Source: Gyromitra esculenta (taxonomy: Eukaryota > Ascomycota > Pezizomycetes > Pezizales > Discinaceae). From it: a stretch of 64,000 bases of DNA. Below the pieces are notes generated by a model, which made no database searches, was not told the origin of the DNA, and saw only the letters and a program-made list of their open reading frames with translations. Numbering within the stretch: the first letter of the stretch is position 1; each line of letters begins with the position of its first letter. Below are positions 47,191-59,070 of the stretch, in pieces. The stretch covers positions 2,294,001 through 2,358,000 of the forward strand of contig JBCAML010000002.1 in NCBI GenBank assembly GCA_038503075.1, given 5' to 3'. The translations under genes were made by a program, and so were the position numbers.

Positions 47191-50100
47191 TGTCGCCGAT
47201 TTAGTCTTTCAAAAAGAGTGCAGGGATTACGAAGACGTTGTAGTTGATAATGAGTAAAAAAAAATTAAAGAAAACGGAAAAACGACAGAGGTACAGTGAG
47301 CGAACGAGAGGGCTCAGCTGAGGGCAGGAAAGTTACAGTGTAAAGGTGAGAACGAAGGAAGGGGCTGAAGGATTGATGTGGGAACTAGTAGGGAATGTAG
47401 ACTCTGGAAGAATACACCCAAATGCAGCCAGTTTTTATGGGTACAGAAAAATGACCGCACACACTTTCCGGAATAAGGGGTGCGCGGGGAAGTGATATGT
47501 TTCTTCCTTACAACGAGAGGTGAAAGTCACAGGAACAGTAGCAGGGGTTTGTTTGGGAGTAACAACTAAACGAAATAAATGCTACTGCTGGCTTGTGATA
47601 ATCCTCGTTTCTTCCTTTTCCTTTCTTTAGAAATGCTTTACTCTTCCTTGTGAATGAGTGAACAAGAAAGAGATAATGAGCGAAAAAAAGAAAAAAAGAC
47701 GATGGCTGATGAGAAAACCGCTGAATGAGAGTTGAAGAAGTGGAGAGCGAAGGGGAGTAAAAGAAGGAGGGAAGGGATGGATAAAAAGAGCAGGATGTGA
47801 ATGAAGGAAGGGGTACATAGAGGGGCAGGTGGACACAAAAGTGTGTGTGACCCAGACTCTTGAGCCAGGCCAAAAGAGAATTGTGATGCGAAGAAGTCCA
47901 GGAGAAGCCCGCCAAAAGAGCAAGCTCAGCGTGGAGAAACGCAGATACCCCCATCCCATGCACTGCAGCCATGCACCCATCGATCCGCAAAGACTAACGC
48001 ATGAAAAGGGCCCATCCTCATTGGTTGGCGGCAACTCAACCGTTCTTGTGTTGACCTGAGATACCATTGACCAGTAACAGAGCGACCTTCCCGACCTGGA
48101 TGATGTTGGTCTCCCTTTGCAACTTTCCGGAATTCCGAGCACCGATCTGACATGTCTTATGCAGCCGTTTTGTGCTTTCTCATGAAGTTGGGCGCTTGAA
48201 GACTTCCTCGTTGATAGTGTTGGTACATAAGAGTACCTGAGGTTCTGTGATTTCGTAGCGTAAGCGCGACCGTGCTCACCCAGAAGAACCCTCGATGGTG
48301 GATAAAAACGAACAGACTTGTACTAGGTTTGTACAAACGGCTAATCCTATGGCAAATCCCTGGAAATGGTTGCACGCCCCACTGTCTGGTGCACAGCCCT
48401 CGACTATAGACTAAAAGGGATCAAGAAAAGTTCGAGACTTGACCTGTCTTAGGCGAACTTTGTCGTTGAACTCCACCCGAGTCCCGGACCACGTTATTTC
48501 CGGTTATCCAGACAATTCATCCTTCGGCTTTTTTAGTTTCTCTCAGCATTTAGACTAGTCAACAAACCTAACCCATTGGCCAAGCGTTCTAAACGTGTTC
48601 CATAAACGACAGATCTAAACCGCGGCAGGCAATTCCATCAAATCGCGGGAAAAAGCCGAAAAGGTCCCTGCATCATTTGAGCCTGCCACTTTACCCGTCT
48701 TTTTGCGGGACCCCGGACCCCCAGACCCGGAATTTCTTGCCAAGTCTTGACGCCTTGGAAGGTCACAGATCTAATCAACAAGATGGATGTGACCAAAAAA
48801 TCGTAAAAATAGGAGCAAGTAAAATTATCAGACGATCCTTGCTGGCTCAGACAACACACCATCCCAACTCTAAAATGCCTAGAGGCTGCTTTCAGCATAG
48901 AATGAATTTGAATGATATCGGGATTGTTCCTTTCGAGAATTTTTCCAGGAACTTAAACTTTGGTGCTCTGATCACCCCTTTCGATGCTACCAGCAACATC
49001 ACGCGCTTAGGATGATGTTATGCCAAACAACGTTACCCGGCTAGAACCCTACGCTCCACGGCCCCCCACCTCGCGACTCGCCGAAAACTCACTGCATCAG
49101 AGACAACAATTTCTCGCCATGACGACAACACCAAGCAACGTAATCTCTCTTCTGTGCGACTGTGCCAGAGCTAGCCGTCTATTCTTGTTGTCTGCATTGG
49201 TTGAAGCTCAATTGCCGGATCCGATTACACTAGTGTTCTCCGACCAGCTTTGGCAAAGCCCAGCCTGCTGTGCCAAATTCATCCTGATATCATTGAATTC
49301 TGATAATGACAAACCGTCAAGGGATGGATCCCCCTTCATCCATATTCTCCAAAAAACCAGCCTGTATCCGGTGCATTGAGCAGATTCCCTTGCCGTCAGC
49401 ATAATATGGGTTTCATCATTTATTCCAAGCTCGGGTACAAAAGATCTTCAACGCATAGAGGGACGGCAATCCCCGCAATCCCCCAGCAGATCAACTCTAA
49501 AAGTTGACGAAATCGTCTTTCAGAAGCCAAACTCATTCCGTAGGCCGCGCTCAACTATGAAAAAGTCACCTCGAGCAGGAAGAAGCAATAAGGTACATGG
49601 ATAAAGTGAGGATCTGCTCTCATTTGCTCCCAACTTTCGCTTCTCGCCCCGCCAAGTCTCAACCTACGAATCGAATCGAAAGTAACACCAAAAGGGTAGA
49701 TCACTACCTAGTCTATTAGTTTCTAGTCTTCGAGTCGAAAAAGCGATCGACCCGTTGAAAGTGGTTCTGACCTGCTGCACAAACTATTTCGTCATCCTTC
49801 GAATATCGTGCAGGTGCACGGAGCTGCTAAGGGATACTGCATTCATGAACATATGTCGGTGTATATCCCGTGCGTTTGCCATATTCGTCACGGGCGTGGT
49901 GCAGTAGTCAGTTACGCGATTGGACCTGTCAATAGAAGCACGGTGGCCGCTAGGTAGTAAATACTACTTAAAGGTGTATCATTGCCTACATTACAGCATG
50001 TGCTTCTGCGGACAACTAGAATGGGCGGTGGTAGCAGACCTTATTTTGCTAGTAAATTCAACCACACTAATCAAAGTCGAAGATTACTATCATCCATCAT

Positions 50101-52505
50101 CCACACCAACAAGCTCTTCACACTAATTCTAATCGAATTCACTCATACCGGCACCTACATCAAGTACACCAAGGAACATACCACTATAGTCTCCAAGCAG
50201 GTCGCTGTAAACATGCTAGATGGCTCCAGAAACCTACCATAGGCATGCCATCAAGAGCATACAACTACCACAACACAACCGTTTGACGAATCCAGAAAAC
50301 AATAGTCCTAACATGCGTTATATACGTTTCAAACCACCAATTTCCTATATCTTCCAAGGGAAAGGGCCGAAACTTGTAAGGACAAAGCATTGCATCTTTC
50401 GATACCCGCTGCTTATATTTGCGAGTTATAAGTACTGTCGACAAAGATACTATGGAAAAAGTTCTAATACCGGGTTCATTACGCGAATAGCTCTGATTTC
50501 TCAGACTAAGCTATCCTTTACCCAAATACATAAAAGACTACATGTGTCAATCCAAGGGATCTTCTAATACATGTAGTTATTACCACAAAACTGAAAGCGA
50601 TCAAGTTAACCCTTGAAACATATTTCAGATCCATTAGCGTGAGCATATTGAATGCATCCGATACCTCATTTGCGGGTACGATCTGATAGATAGTGAAGCT
50701 TGGAGAGGTAATGCTCGAGACGGCAAACAGCCATTAGATCCGCTAGGAGCTTTTTTTAGAGGCTTCGATACTGTGGCCTATGGATTTGGGATTAGCTACA
50801 TCCCTCTAAGCTTGAGGAGGACAGTATTACAAGGTCAATACTTATTCACAGAACAGCTGAAGTTATTTTTATTATCTTAAATTAAAGATACGGCGGCCTT
50901 TTTTCGCCCCACAAGGTCACAAGTCTTCAAATTGGCACTAGCACACCATTGTGACCCGGATCCTACTTGCACCTAAATATAGCAACATTAGAAAAATCAC
51001 TAGCCGATCTAGGTACTTAGTTCTAGTACCACAGCATACGTAGAATCTCTTATCAACCTGTGGCAAACCTGTTACCCCGAACTCACCACACAGTCTTATC
51101 CATCATCACCCAAACTTACGAGAAAACGAAACCCCAACAGCACGCTACAAAAGACATGCTTCTCTCTTTGCCGCAATTCCGAACACACGACCAATCTAGG
51201 GGCTGACGATAGTTACCTCCAGGCCGAATCTCCGAACCGAAATTTTTTAGCTATGACCTCGTAAGGTAAGAAAGACCCTTGGTCAAGCCACCCCCATAGG
51301 CCTGCCGAGAAATCCGCTTAATGGGTTTACCAAACAACGTAAACGAATCAGTTTTCGCTGTCTCGTGAGTTTGTGGAGATGGGAGGGGTGACATAAATAG
51401 ACAGCAAACAGTGCTCAAACGGTAAACCCGCCTGGCTTAAACGAGAGAGCTAGAGTACATTACGTGTAGAAGTAAAAAAATAAAAATAAAAATCGCTTAG
51501 ACCGTTTATTGTGACTGCGTCCAAGATACGTACGACTATTATTTAAAGGTTATGTTTTAATTCCCCCCCGCTACCCCCGGTTCCGAAAATACGGGTCTTG
51601 GGTTCTGGGGATTTCCGGTAAGATGCGAATATCGGACTTCTTGTTTTGTTTTTGTTTTTCAATACTGCATGCAGAGTGGGGTCACGGTCTAAGCGGGGTA
51701 GGGATATAGTGTCATACGATATCACTCGTAATAGCACTACACGAAAGCCCGCGGACGCACTACGCAGCATATAAGTTGAATGATGGTATAGCTTACTCAA
51801 TGGCATCACTACGTCCTCTATTGCGAATCCATCAGGAATCACTCAAACTACGTCGAAATTGGTCGTGCTTATACTATCGCGTTGATGCGGTAATAATTGA
51901 TTATTTTCTTGTGGAAAAATTTACATCATACCCGCGTTCCATAAAACAAACCCTAAATAATGGTTTCCATAAACTAGAATGGGAAGTTGGACCTGGGGGG
52001 GGGGGGGTGTTAATGAGGGGAATACTTTAGATAGTCACCCGGTTCTTTCCGCAGATTGACAAACAAATATCTATAATCTGCTCCACAACCGCAATCGTTT
52101 GCGCATCGTTAAAAAGCACCTATTCCACAGATTTAAAAGATGTATGACATCATCTAATTGGCAAACATTCGGCCAGAAACACATTACATTCAGATTGAAT
52201 AATATCGATCCAGAACAATAAAGTCATAGCGGTCTGCTTCAAGCATGTATCTCAGAAAATTGGAACTCGATAGACAAGATAAGCAAACATTGTAATAAAG
52301 AAGGTATGAATAAGAAGAAAAAACCTATCATTACACGCACAACGCTAGAGTTTTTTTTTAAAAATAAATAAAAGCAAAGCGATACATATCCTTAAACCCA
52401 ACGAATCAAACCCAAACAGAACCAGTAAACCCATCATAGAATCCAGCGAAACACCCGTTTCCTAGTCCACCAAATCTTACACACACGCACACACATCATT
52501 CTCAT
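47191..52505. other. Long intergenic region, no supported gene
   Basis: The first 700 bp lies upstream of the GH16 gene and is purine-rich on plus, so C/T-rich in the gene's direction; long frames there (for example 47508-48142) are low-complexity artefacts. The rest is AT-rich spacer. TACATGTA is at 50568. Frames at 48677-49015, 49020-49379 and 51543-51842 show no known motif. A pure G run is at 51995-52007. The last 130 bp or so is the 3' flank of the phosphatase gene. Confidence 0.45.
51995..52007 (+). repeat. Run of 13 G
   Basis: Homopolymer of thirteen consecutive G residues in an otherwise AT-rich spacer. Such runs are prone to slippage and to sequencing error, so the exact length is uncertain. 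Confidence 0.8.
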
Positions 52506-54263
52506 TTAATGCTTATGCTTAAAGTCCCCATGATAGCAATCCACATCCGCCGTCTCAAACCCCTCCTTTGCAAGCTCATGTAAGCTGCGTCCCATCCACG
52601 GATACTCATTATGAGCCCCATCCACACCCTGTCTCGCAACCCCCTTCTTCTTCAACTCCTCAGTTACAGCGTCCAAATCAATCTCCAAAAAGTCCCTAAT
52701 GAATTCTCCCACCTCCGTGTTCTCGTGGTTCCCAAGTAGCCGGTCGGTACCCTTGCTGCCATAAATGTTGACATCGACGCCCGAATGCCCATGTGTGCTC
52801 CATCCAATCTGCGCGCGACGGGAGATGACATCGGCAAGCACCCATGCTGAGTTTTCCTTCGCAACTTTGAGCGCCGCAATCTCGTACTCGGAGGCGTCGT
52901 GGACCCCGAGACCCCCAGCAAGGATAGTCTTCGTGAGAAATTTATCCTCCTCTTTCTTGGAGCCTTGGAAGCTTGCGTATTTGGCGGCGAGGAATTCAGA
53001 CGACGAGGAAGCATTGGCGAGGACCTCAGGGTACCAGAGGTATTCTGGATATGTGGGATGGAGCTGTCGGGAGATTGAAAGTCCACCGGTCTCATGGTCG
53101 CTTGTGCCGACGAGGACGCTGGGATGCTTAGCCTTCTCGACCCATTTGAGGATTCGGCTGAAAGCTTTATCGTATGCAAGCACTTCCCGGACTTGGGCGG
53201 CGGGGTCATTGCCGTGGCCTGCGTGGTCGATTCTGCTGCCCTCGACCATCAAGAAGAAACCCTTATCGCTATGCCTTGTTGCGTCTTCTAGCGCCCTCAG
53301 CGCAACTTGTGCCATTTCGTCGAGACTCGGGTATTCCTTTTCCCTACGGTCGATCTCGAATGGGATATCGGTACTCGCAAACAGACCCAGAAGCGGAAGA
53401 CTAACGTTTTTACCTTTCCTGAGCGAGTCGAAACCTTCACGGTCAGACACATAAGAGAAACCAAACTTCTCTTGCGCTTCCGTGACAAGATCACGGTCGT
53501 CCCCACGACAGGATCCCGAGGCTGTGTTCGGGAGGAAGTGGCAGCGACCACCACCGAGCATAAGATCGACCACCCGTCCAAGCGGGTAATCGCCTAGCTG
53601 CTGCTCCGCGATACGGTCCTCCTCCATACGCATGTTAACATGGGCAGAGAAACAAGCAGGCGTAGCATCAGTGATACGTGTAGTAACCACAAGCCCAGTC
53701 ATGTAGCCCGCCTTCTTTGCAGCCTCCAAGACAGTACCGCAGGGTGAGCCATCAGGAAGTACCGAGATTGCTCCATTGTAGCTTTTAAGCCCGCACGAAA
53801 ACGCCGTTGCACCCGCGGCTGAATCAGTCACGAGACTAGACGTGGAACGTGTTCTGGACGTGCCAATGAAGTGTTTATCGAGCACGAGAGTATCGTCCCA
53901 GGGTAGCCCTTCGACGAGTTGGCGGTACTCGCGGGTCAGTGCAAGAGATGCAGGGCCCATACCATCCGAGACCATGAAAATGATATTCTTCTTTCCCGAG
54001 GGCGGGAACGTTTCGACTCCGGGAGAAGTGTCGCTGTTTATCCAGGCAATTGCGATGACAACGATTCCTAACACACCACCCCCCTTATTAGCTGTCTGCT
54101 CCACTATCTCGACTGTTTGCCAGAACATACCAACTGTAGCTACAGTAGCCCACACGCCTAGACCGATATTGAGCCAGCCCTGCCATTTAGCGTGTTTCCT
54201 TCGGCGGCCGCTAAGCAGACCAACTTCAGGGCTCTCGGAACGCTCGCTAAGATCGTCGGACAT
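52506..54263 (-). CDS. PHO8: Vacuolar-type (Pho8-like) alkaline phosphatase
   Basis: Repressible alkaline phosphatase; the yeast orthologue Pho8 is a type II membrane protein of the vacuole. The best model has two exons, 54263-54131 and 54067-52506, 564 aa. The 63-bp intron has a GTATGT donor and GCTAAT branch and is stop-free; without splicing the frame reads 585 aa. Splicing makes one clean signal-anchor helix (GVWATVATVG joined to IVVIAIAW). Catalytic motifs are complete: VSDGMG, the nucleophile serine in TDSAAGATAF, EGSRIDHAGHGND, TSDHETGG and STHGHSGVDV. The N-terminus is short, acidic then basic (SGRRRKHAKW), as for Pho8. Substrate class is phosphomonoesters; regulation by phosphate is known for yeast but is not visible here. 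Confidence 0.94.
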   Translation of the reverse strand: MSDDLSERSESPEVGLLSGRRRKHAKWQGWLNIGLGVWATVATVGMFWQTVEIVEQTANKGGGVLGIVVIAIAWINSDTSPGVETFPPSGKKNIIFMVSDGMGPASLALTREYRQLVEGLPWDDTLVLDKHFIGTSRTRSTSSLVTDSAAGATAFSCGLKSYNGAISVLPDGSPCGTVLEAAKKAGYMTGLVVTTRITDATPACFSAHVNMRMEEDRIAEQQLGDYPLGRVVDLMLGGGRCHFLPNTASGSCRGDDRDLVTEAQEKFGFSYVSDREGFDSLRKGKNVSLPLLGLFASTDIPFEIDRREKEYPSLDEMAQVALRALEDATRHSDKGFFLMVEGSRIDHAGHGNDPAAQVREVLAYDKAFSRILKWVEKAKHPSVLVGTSDHETGGLSISRQLHPTYPEYLWYPEVLANASSSSEFLAAKYASFQGSKKEEDKFLTKTILAGGLGVHDASEYEIAALKVAKENSAWVLADVISRRAQIGWSTHGHSGVDVNIYGSKGTDRLLGNHENTEVGEFIRDFLEIDLDAVTEELKKKGVARQGVDGAHNEYPWMGRSLHELAKEGFETADVDCYHGDFKHKH

Positions 54264-55738
54264 TGTATCTGTTGGTTCTGATCGCTAAAACGAGAGACTA
54301 AGAAAAAGCAAGAGAAGATTCTTCTGCCCACCGCACAATGAAGAGAGAAGGGGGGGAGAGAGGGAGGGGGGTATGGAAAGGAGAGAAAAGAGAATTGCTG
54401 GAGAGAAAAAGCAGGGTGAAGTGGTGGCTGCGGTGAAGTGTATCGCTACCAATCCGGGGGAGATCCGAGCTGGGCAGGGGTTTGGCCCCGAGCCAATGGG
54501 GGGAGCCTACATGCATGTACATATCAAGCGGGACGCTCTCGTGTCTGGTTTCTCGATAGAGAGAACGCGCTCTGCTCTACATAATTACAACACATACCTA
54601 CTCTAGATCATCGATTAGAGAAGATATCCCCAGCTATCTCAATTGCCGTCAATGCTGCTGCTGTAGAGAAAGCCTGGAGATGGTGTGTGCAAGGCTAAAA
54701 GCGCTGCATGTCCTGCCCAACAAGGTGTCTGGTTTTCCGACGAGCAGCGCTTTTCCCGCCCCGTTCTCACGAAACCCAGATCGTGATGCATTGTGCCACA
54801 GTGGCCAAGTCACTCAGCCAGTCTCCCGCATCAGCCCATCGTTGCATCAGACCGTCATGTCCCATCACTCGATCTCCATAATCAAATTTGGTCACTACCC
54901 TGCTGCGTAAAGTAAACCGACGAAAAGCCCAACCCTTCCTGATTCCCAATATAACCACCGCTACCACCGATTTAGAAAAAAATTACCCTCCCCCCCTCCC
55001 GCATGCAACAATACGTAACGAAACTCTTTAAAGAAAGTGGTGGTAGAAAAAGTAATATCAATAAAGAAAACCCCTCATGATATCCCAAACAATTCACTTA
55101 TATATCATCACCCCCCGCCTTCCTGATATTTTTTTGCATACTTTAATTCAAGTTTACCCTCTTATCCAAAAACGAAGAACCCCGAAAGATAAATCCAACC
55201 CCTGGCCATGCGGATATAGAAAAAGTGAACGAGAAGAGAATAATAGTAGTAATAGTATACCATATAGTGACCGATAAGAATGCAAGATGGAAAATGAAGC
55301 CCCTCATAAACACCGTTTGTCCTGCCTGCCCTGAATGATTTGAATGAGAGATAATGGAAGAAGGAAAGAAAAATCCATAGCCAAACCCCACAACACCACA
55401 TGTACAAACAACAGTTCCCCCTTCCCTTGCTATGACAATGATTTATACGAAAGTAGTGAAATCGTGTAAAAATGAAATGAACTGAAAAATTATGAGAATT
55501 GAAGAGAAATATTGAGTAAAATACTCAAACACAAACACAATCAAAAAATCCCAACTTTTCCACGCCTGATGATACTAGAAATGAAAATCATCAACAAGAA
55601 AAAGAAAAAAAAAAGACAATTACAAATATGAACCCCATGAAGAAATCAAATCAAATCAAATCAAAAATTGTCGGAAAAGAAGTTCGCCCCCACCCTACGC
55701 ACGACCCATCTTCAGTCCCCCCCACACGAAACCCACCA
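54264..55738. other. Spacer between phosphatase start and sestrin stop
   Basis: The left part is the phosphatase promoter side and is purine-rich on plus (54298-54430), so pyrimidine-rich in the direction of the gene. The right part is the 3' flank of the sestrin gene. Open frames are short and compositionally biased. No gene or element was seen. Confidence 0.55.
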
Positions 55739-58700
55739 TTATCCAATATATTCACTGACAGCCCTAACCCCCCACAACACTTCTCCCATGAACCGGGCCT
55801 GACAGGCCAACAACGCCAACAAACACTTTTCTTCACTCTTCAACACTCCCATGCCCTGCCCAGCCCCAACCCAATCCGCCACGCTGACCATATCCGGTTG
55901 CGCGCAAACTCGCTTCAAATACCTACGGGACCCTTTATCAAGTAGCACCTTAATCTCGCTGTACCGGAAATCGTCTTTCTGGATCCCGAGCAGCCGGAGG
56001 CTGTAGAACCATGCTGCTTCCTTGAAGGACTTGCGTTCGAATATGTACCGCGGTGGCGATGATGCCGATCGGCCCGAGGAATTGAACGATCTGCCCATGC
56101 GATCGTGGCGTTCGGATGCTACTACGATAAGATCTTCAAATTCGGAGTTGTCGGTCCGGTTCGGTGTGTACTCGCCCCTGTTGCTAGAGCTAGATATATC
56201 ATCCGTTAGGAGCCTCCTCGGCGGCAGCATCTCCACCGCATTTGCAAAGAATTCCTCCTCTTCCCCATCCGCCTCCTGCGCTTCCTTGAAATACGGATCC
56301 AGAACTTCTACCACCCCATCAAGATAGTCCGAAATGATACTACTCGCGTTACGTTCCCACTCAAATTCCTCCATGGGTAGGAATTCGTACTCAAAAGAAC
56401 TCGGATCAAAATCCTCATGTTCCCGATCGAGACTTGCCGGGTGCAAAAAGCGGGAGTAGTCCTCAATAAGAACATTCACGGGCATCTGTTCACCCAGTAG
56501 ATTCGTGTCGAAGAGCGAACTTGTCGAACTAGAGGGCGAAAGGAGATAGTCACGTGCTGGTATTGCTCTTGAGTTTGCTAGACTAGAGAACGGAACATAA
56601 CTATTTGGAGCCGAAAGTGAAAACCCACTTAACCCCACTGCAGGTGGCGGCGCATCCTCACTTGTGGCACACTCTTCAAACGACTTTCGTCTTTTCTGGC
56701 TTTTCGATCGGTGATGATGTCGTTCACTTTCCTTTACCAATGTTGTTTCCACCTTCCTCGTCAACGGCGAGGGAACATTCATCGGCTTCGAAGGTGTCAG
56801 GATTGGGCTGGCTGGGCTGCTTGGGTTCGAAATGAACGGCACACTGCCGGTTGGGGTTTTCCGCCACTTTTCGGGCAACTCTTGAGTATCTTGAATTACA
56901 GTCATCTGCTGCCTTTTTCTGCTCAGGTGCCCTAATGTAGGTTTCAGCAATTCCTCCTCTCGTTTGAGGTGACCTGAGCCTTCACTCGGAGGATCCGCTG
57001 ATGAGGACTGAGCAAGGCTTCCGAACGGAGCCACCGGCGTACATTTTTCTAACGTCTTCACCGTCCCGCCTAATAAATCTGCCTCCGGTAAAACACCCCA
57101 GGCAAGAGCTGTTGCAGACTTTCCATGGTAGAAGCTCATTATAATAATGGCCTGAACAACCTCTGCCATACTCCATTTCTGCTCCGGTTCTAACTCGCCA
57201 TTTTTATCACCACGAACAAGTTCCTTGACGTCATCGGGAGTTATAGTCCAAGGTCGATGTGCGAGCAACATGTTCAACTTTGCGATCCTCTGCAGCTTTG
57301 GTGGTGCAACATGGATCCCCTTTAACCATTCTCTATCACCACGCACAGTCAAGAACTTTTCCGAGAGTAACGATAAGTAGTATTGGCACTTCTTTTCTGC
57401 CGCTGCCAGAATCCCCAAATAAATCCTCCAGTGTTGAGGTAAAGGCCCGTTTGGGGAGTCGTCTGAGACAAATAGATCAGTGGCCTCCCTGTTCATCTCA
57501 GCGAATCGTGGAAAGTGGAACAGGATCTTGTTAAAGTTTCCGATTCTGCCTGTGCGCATATAAGCATTTACTTGCAGAATCCTAACATCGTCACTCGGAG
57601 GCTTTGGTTTCGGCAAGAACTTGGGTATTTGCCGACGGGGGTGATTACGTCGTTTGAACTTGTAGGACGTGTTTAGCCCATTCGGGGGCGAGGGTGGTGT
57701 TTGGAAGAGCGATGATACCATGGAAACAGTGGTACGCCTGCTACCTCGGCCAAAAGAGCCAACGGGTGTTCTACCACGGGAGGTGGAACGAGTGCGATCT
57801 CCATTAATTTTATTTGGGCCTGGTATCATTATGCCAGATACTAAGTTTCCACTCCCGGTTGATTCCCTTGGAGAAAACATAATCCCATCCTCCTCATCTT
57901 CAGAAAGATCAAAAGGGTTCGGGGACCTTGGGTTCGGGGTAGCAGGAGTCCAAGGCCCATAGTTGAGACCAATTGTTTCCCCTAGCGGAATGAAAAACGA
58001 AGGCCCTCTGACAGGCACTTCTGGTATTTGTGCCCCCGTTTTCTGCCAGATGCGTGGAGCATGTTAGAACGTGCCCAGATAGTCCAGATAGGAAAGAGGA
58101 ATGTGAATTTACCTCCGCTCGTTTCAATATCTCCCTACACCCTTTCCTAACGTCTTTGAACGGACAGTCAATCGAGAATCTCAATAGCCAAGTATAGAAG
58201 TTCTCCAAATTAACCTTCATCTCTTCTAGCCCCCAGGTCTCTTCCGCAACCTGACGCCCAGCCCAAGCTACATCTCTATTAGCGGATGCCTCAAATTCTC
58301 CCAGCCCTCTATTAGAGAACCTGACAGCACCATCCGCAAACGAGCTCGCCTCCGTCGGAGATATCGCATACTCAAGCCCTGTTATCGATGTCCAACTGTC
58401 TTCCTTCTCCGGTGTCAACGGTAGGAACGAATTCGGGGTGGTGTCCAATACCCGAGGCATTATAAACCCGTTGGTACAATCGTCGGCATCAAGCCCAAAC
58501 ACATCCTCGAAATGCATTTTGAAGCTCGAATCTCTTCGAAGAATGGTCCGAGAATGAGGTGGAGCAGGTGATACTCCAGAGCCATTACTTGTCTGCCGTG
58601 CAATAGGCGGTCTGTTTAAACGAGGTGATGTCGGTGCCCATGAAGTCCTAAGATAGTCTTGCCAGGCGACAGTCCAATAGTCCACCACGTGGGCGAGAGT

Positions 58701-59070
58701 CCTGAGGGCACTTGTACGTATCGGTGGCTCTTCATCAAAGAAGCAATTGAACAGACCATGGCGGAAGGCGTTGGCAGTTTCTGGGACGAAAGGTTAGTCT
58801 TAAAATAATTTCGAGAGGAAAAAAAAAAGGAATTTTTTACCCAGCCTTGGGCTGCTCTTTTCTCCCACCATTTCCACCGTACTCGAAAAAGGCCTCAGTA
58901 ACTTCTTTGTTCTCCCGCCACTTTACTCCCTGTAGAAACTCACGAAGCCCCACGTAGTCACCGGAATATGCGAATGTCGGTTGTAATGGCAGCAGAAACA
59001 AGGTTGCTAAATATTTTGGAAGCACTGGAAAATTAGGTGTGAAACCGTTATCGTTACTAGAAGTTCGCAT
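55739..59070 (-). CDS. Fungal sestrin (PA26 family)
   Basis: Sestrins in animals are stress-induced regulators that restrain TORC1 through GATOR2 and sense leucine; the fungal role is not established. Three exons, 59070-58878, 58780-58113 and 58042-55739; 1054 aa, about twice the animal length because of disordered Ser/Pro inserts. The core matches are the HWRIYLGILAAAEKKCQYY helix (about residues 492-508), then DREWLKG, KLNMLLAHRPWTI and MAEVVQAIIIMSFYHGKSA. The C-terminal domain matches YDDYDYGEIN-type sequence at DDFRYSEIKVLLDKGSRRYLKR and ends in VRAVSEYIG. The first intron donor is ambiguous (58877 or 58868, same phase). Upstream of 59070 the frame stays open without ATG to about 59370, so a further 5' exon is possible. 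Confidence 0.87.

Noticed and set aside
47508..48142. Two long overlapping frames on the minus strand (160 and 171 codons)
   Set aside because: They arise from the pyrimidine-rich tract upstream of the GH16 gene; Ser/Leu/Phe/Pro bias, no domain, and they overlap each other in different frames.
49895..49965. Possible tRNA or tRNA-derived repeat (GGTGCAGTAGTCAGTTACGCG)
   Set aside because: Only an A-box-like word is present; no B box and no cloverleaf could be drawn.
52765..53454. 229-codon plus-strand frame
   Set aside because: Antisense shadow of the alkaline phosphatase, which carries all its catalytic motifs.
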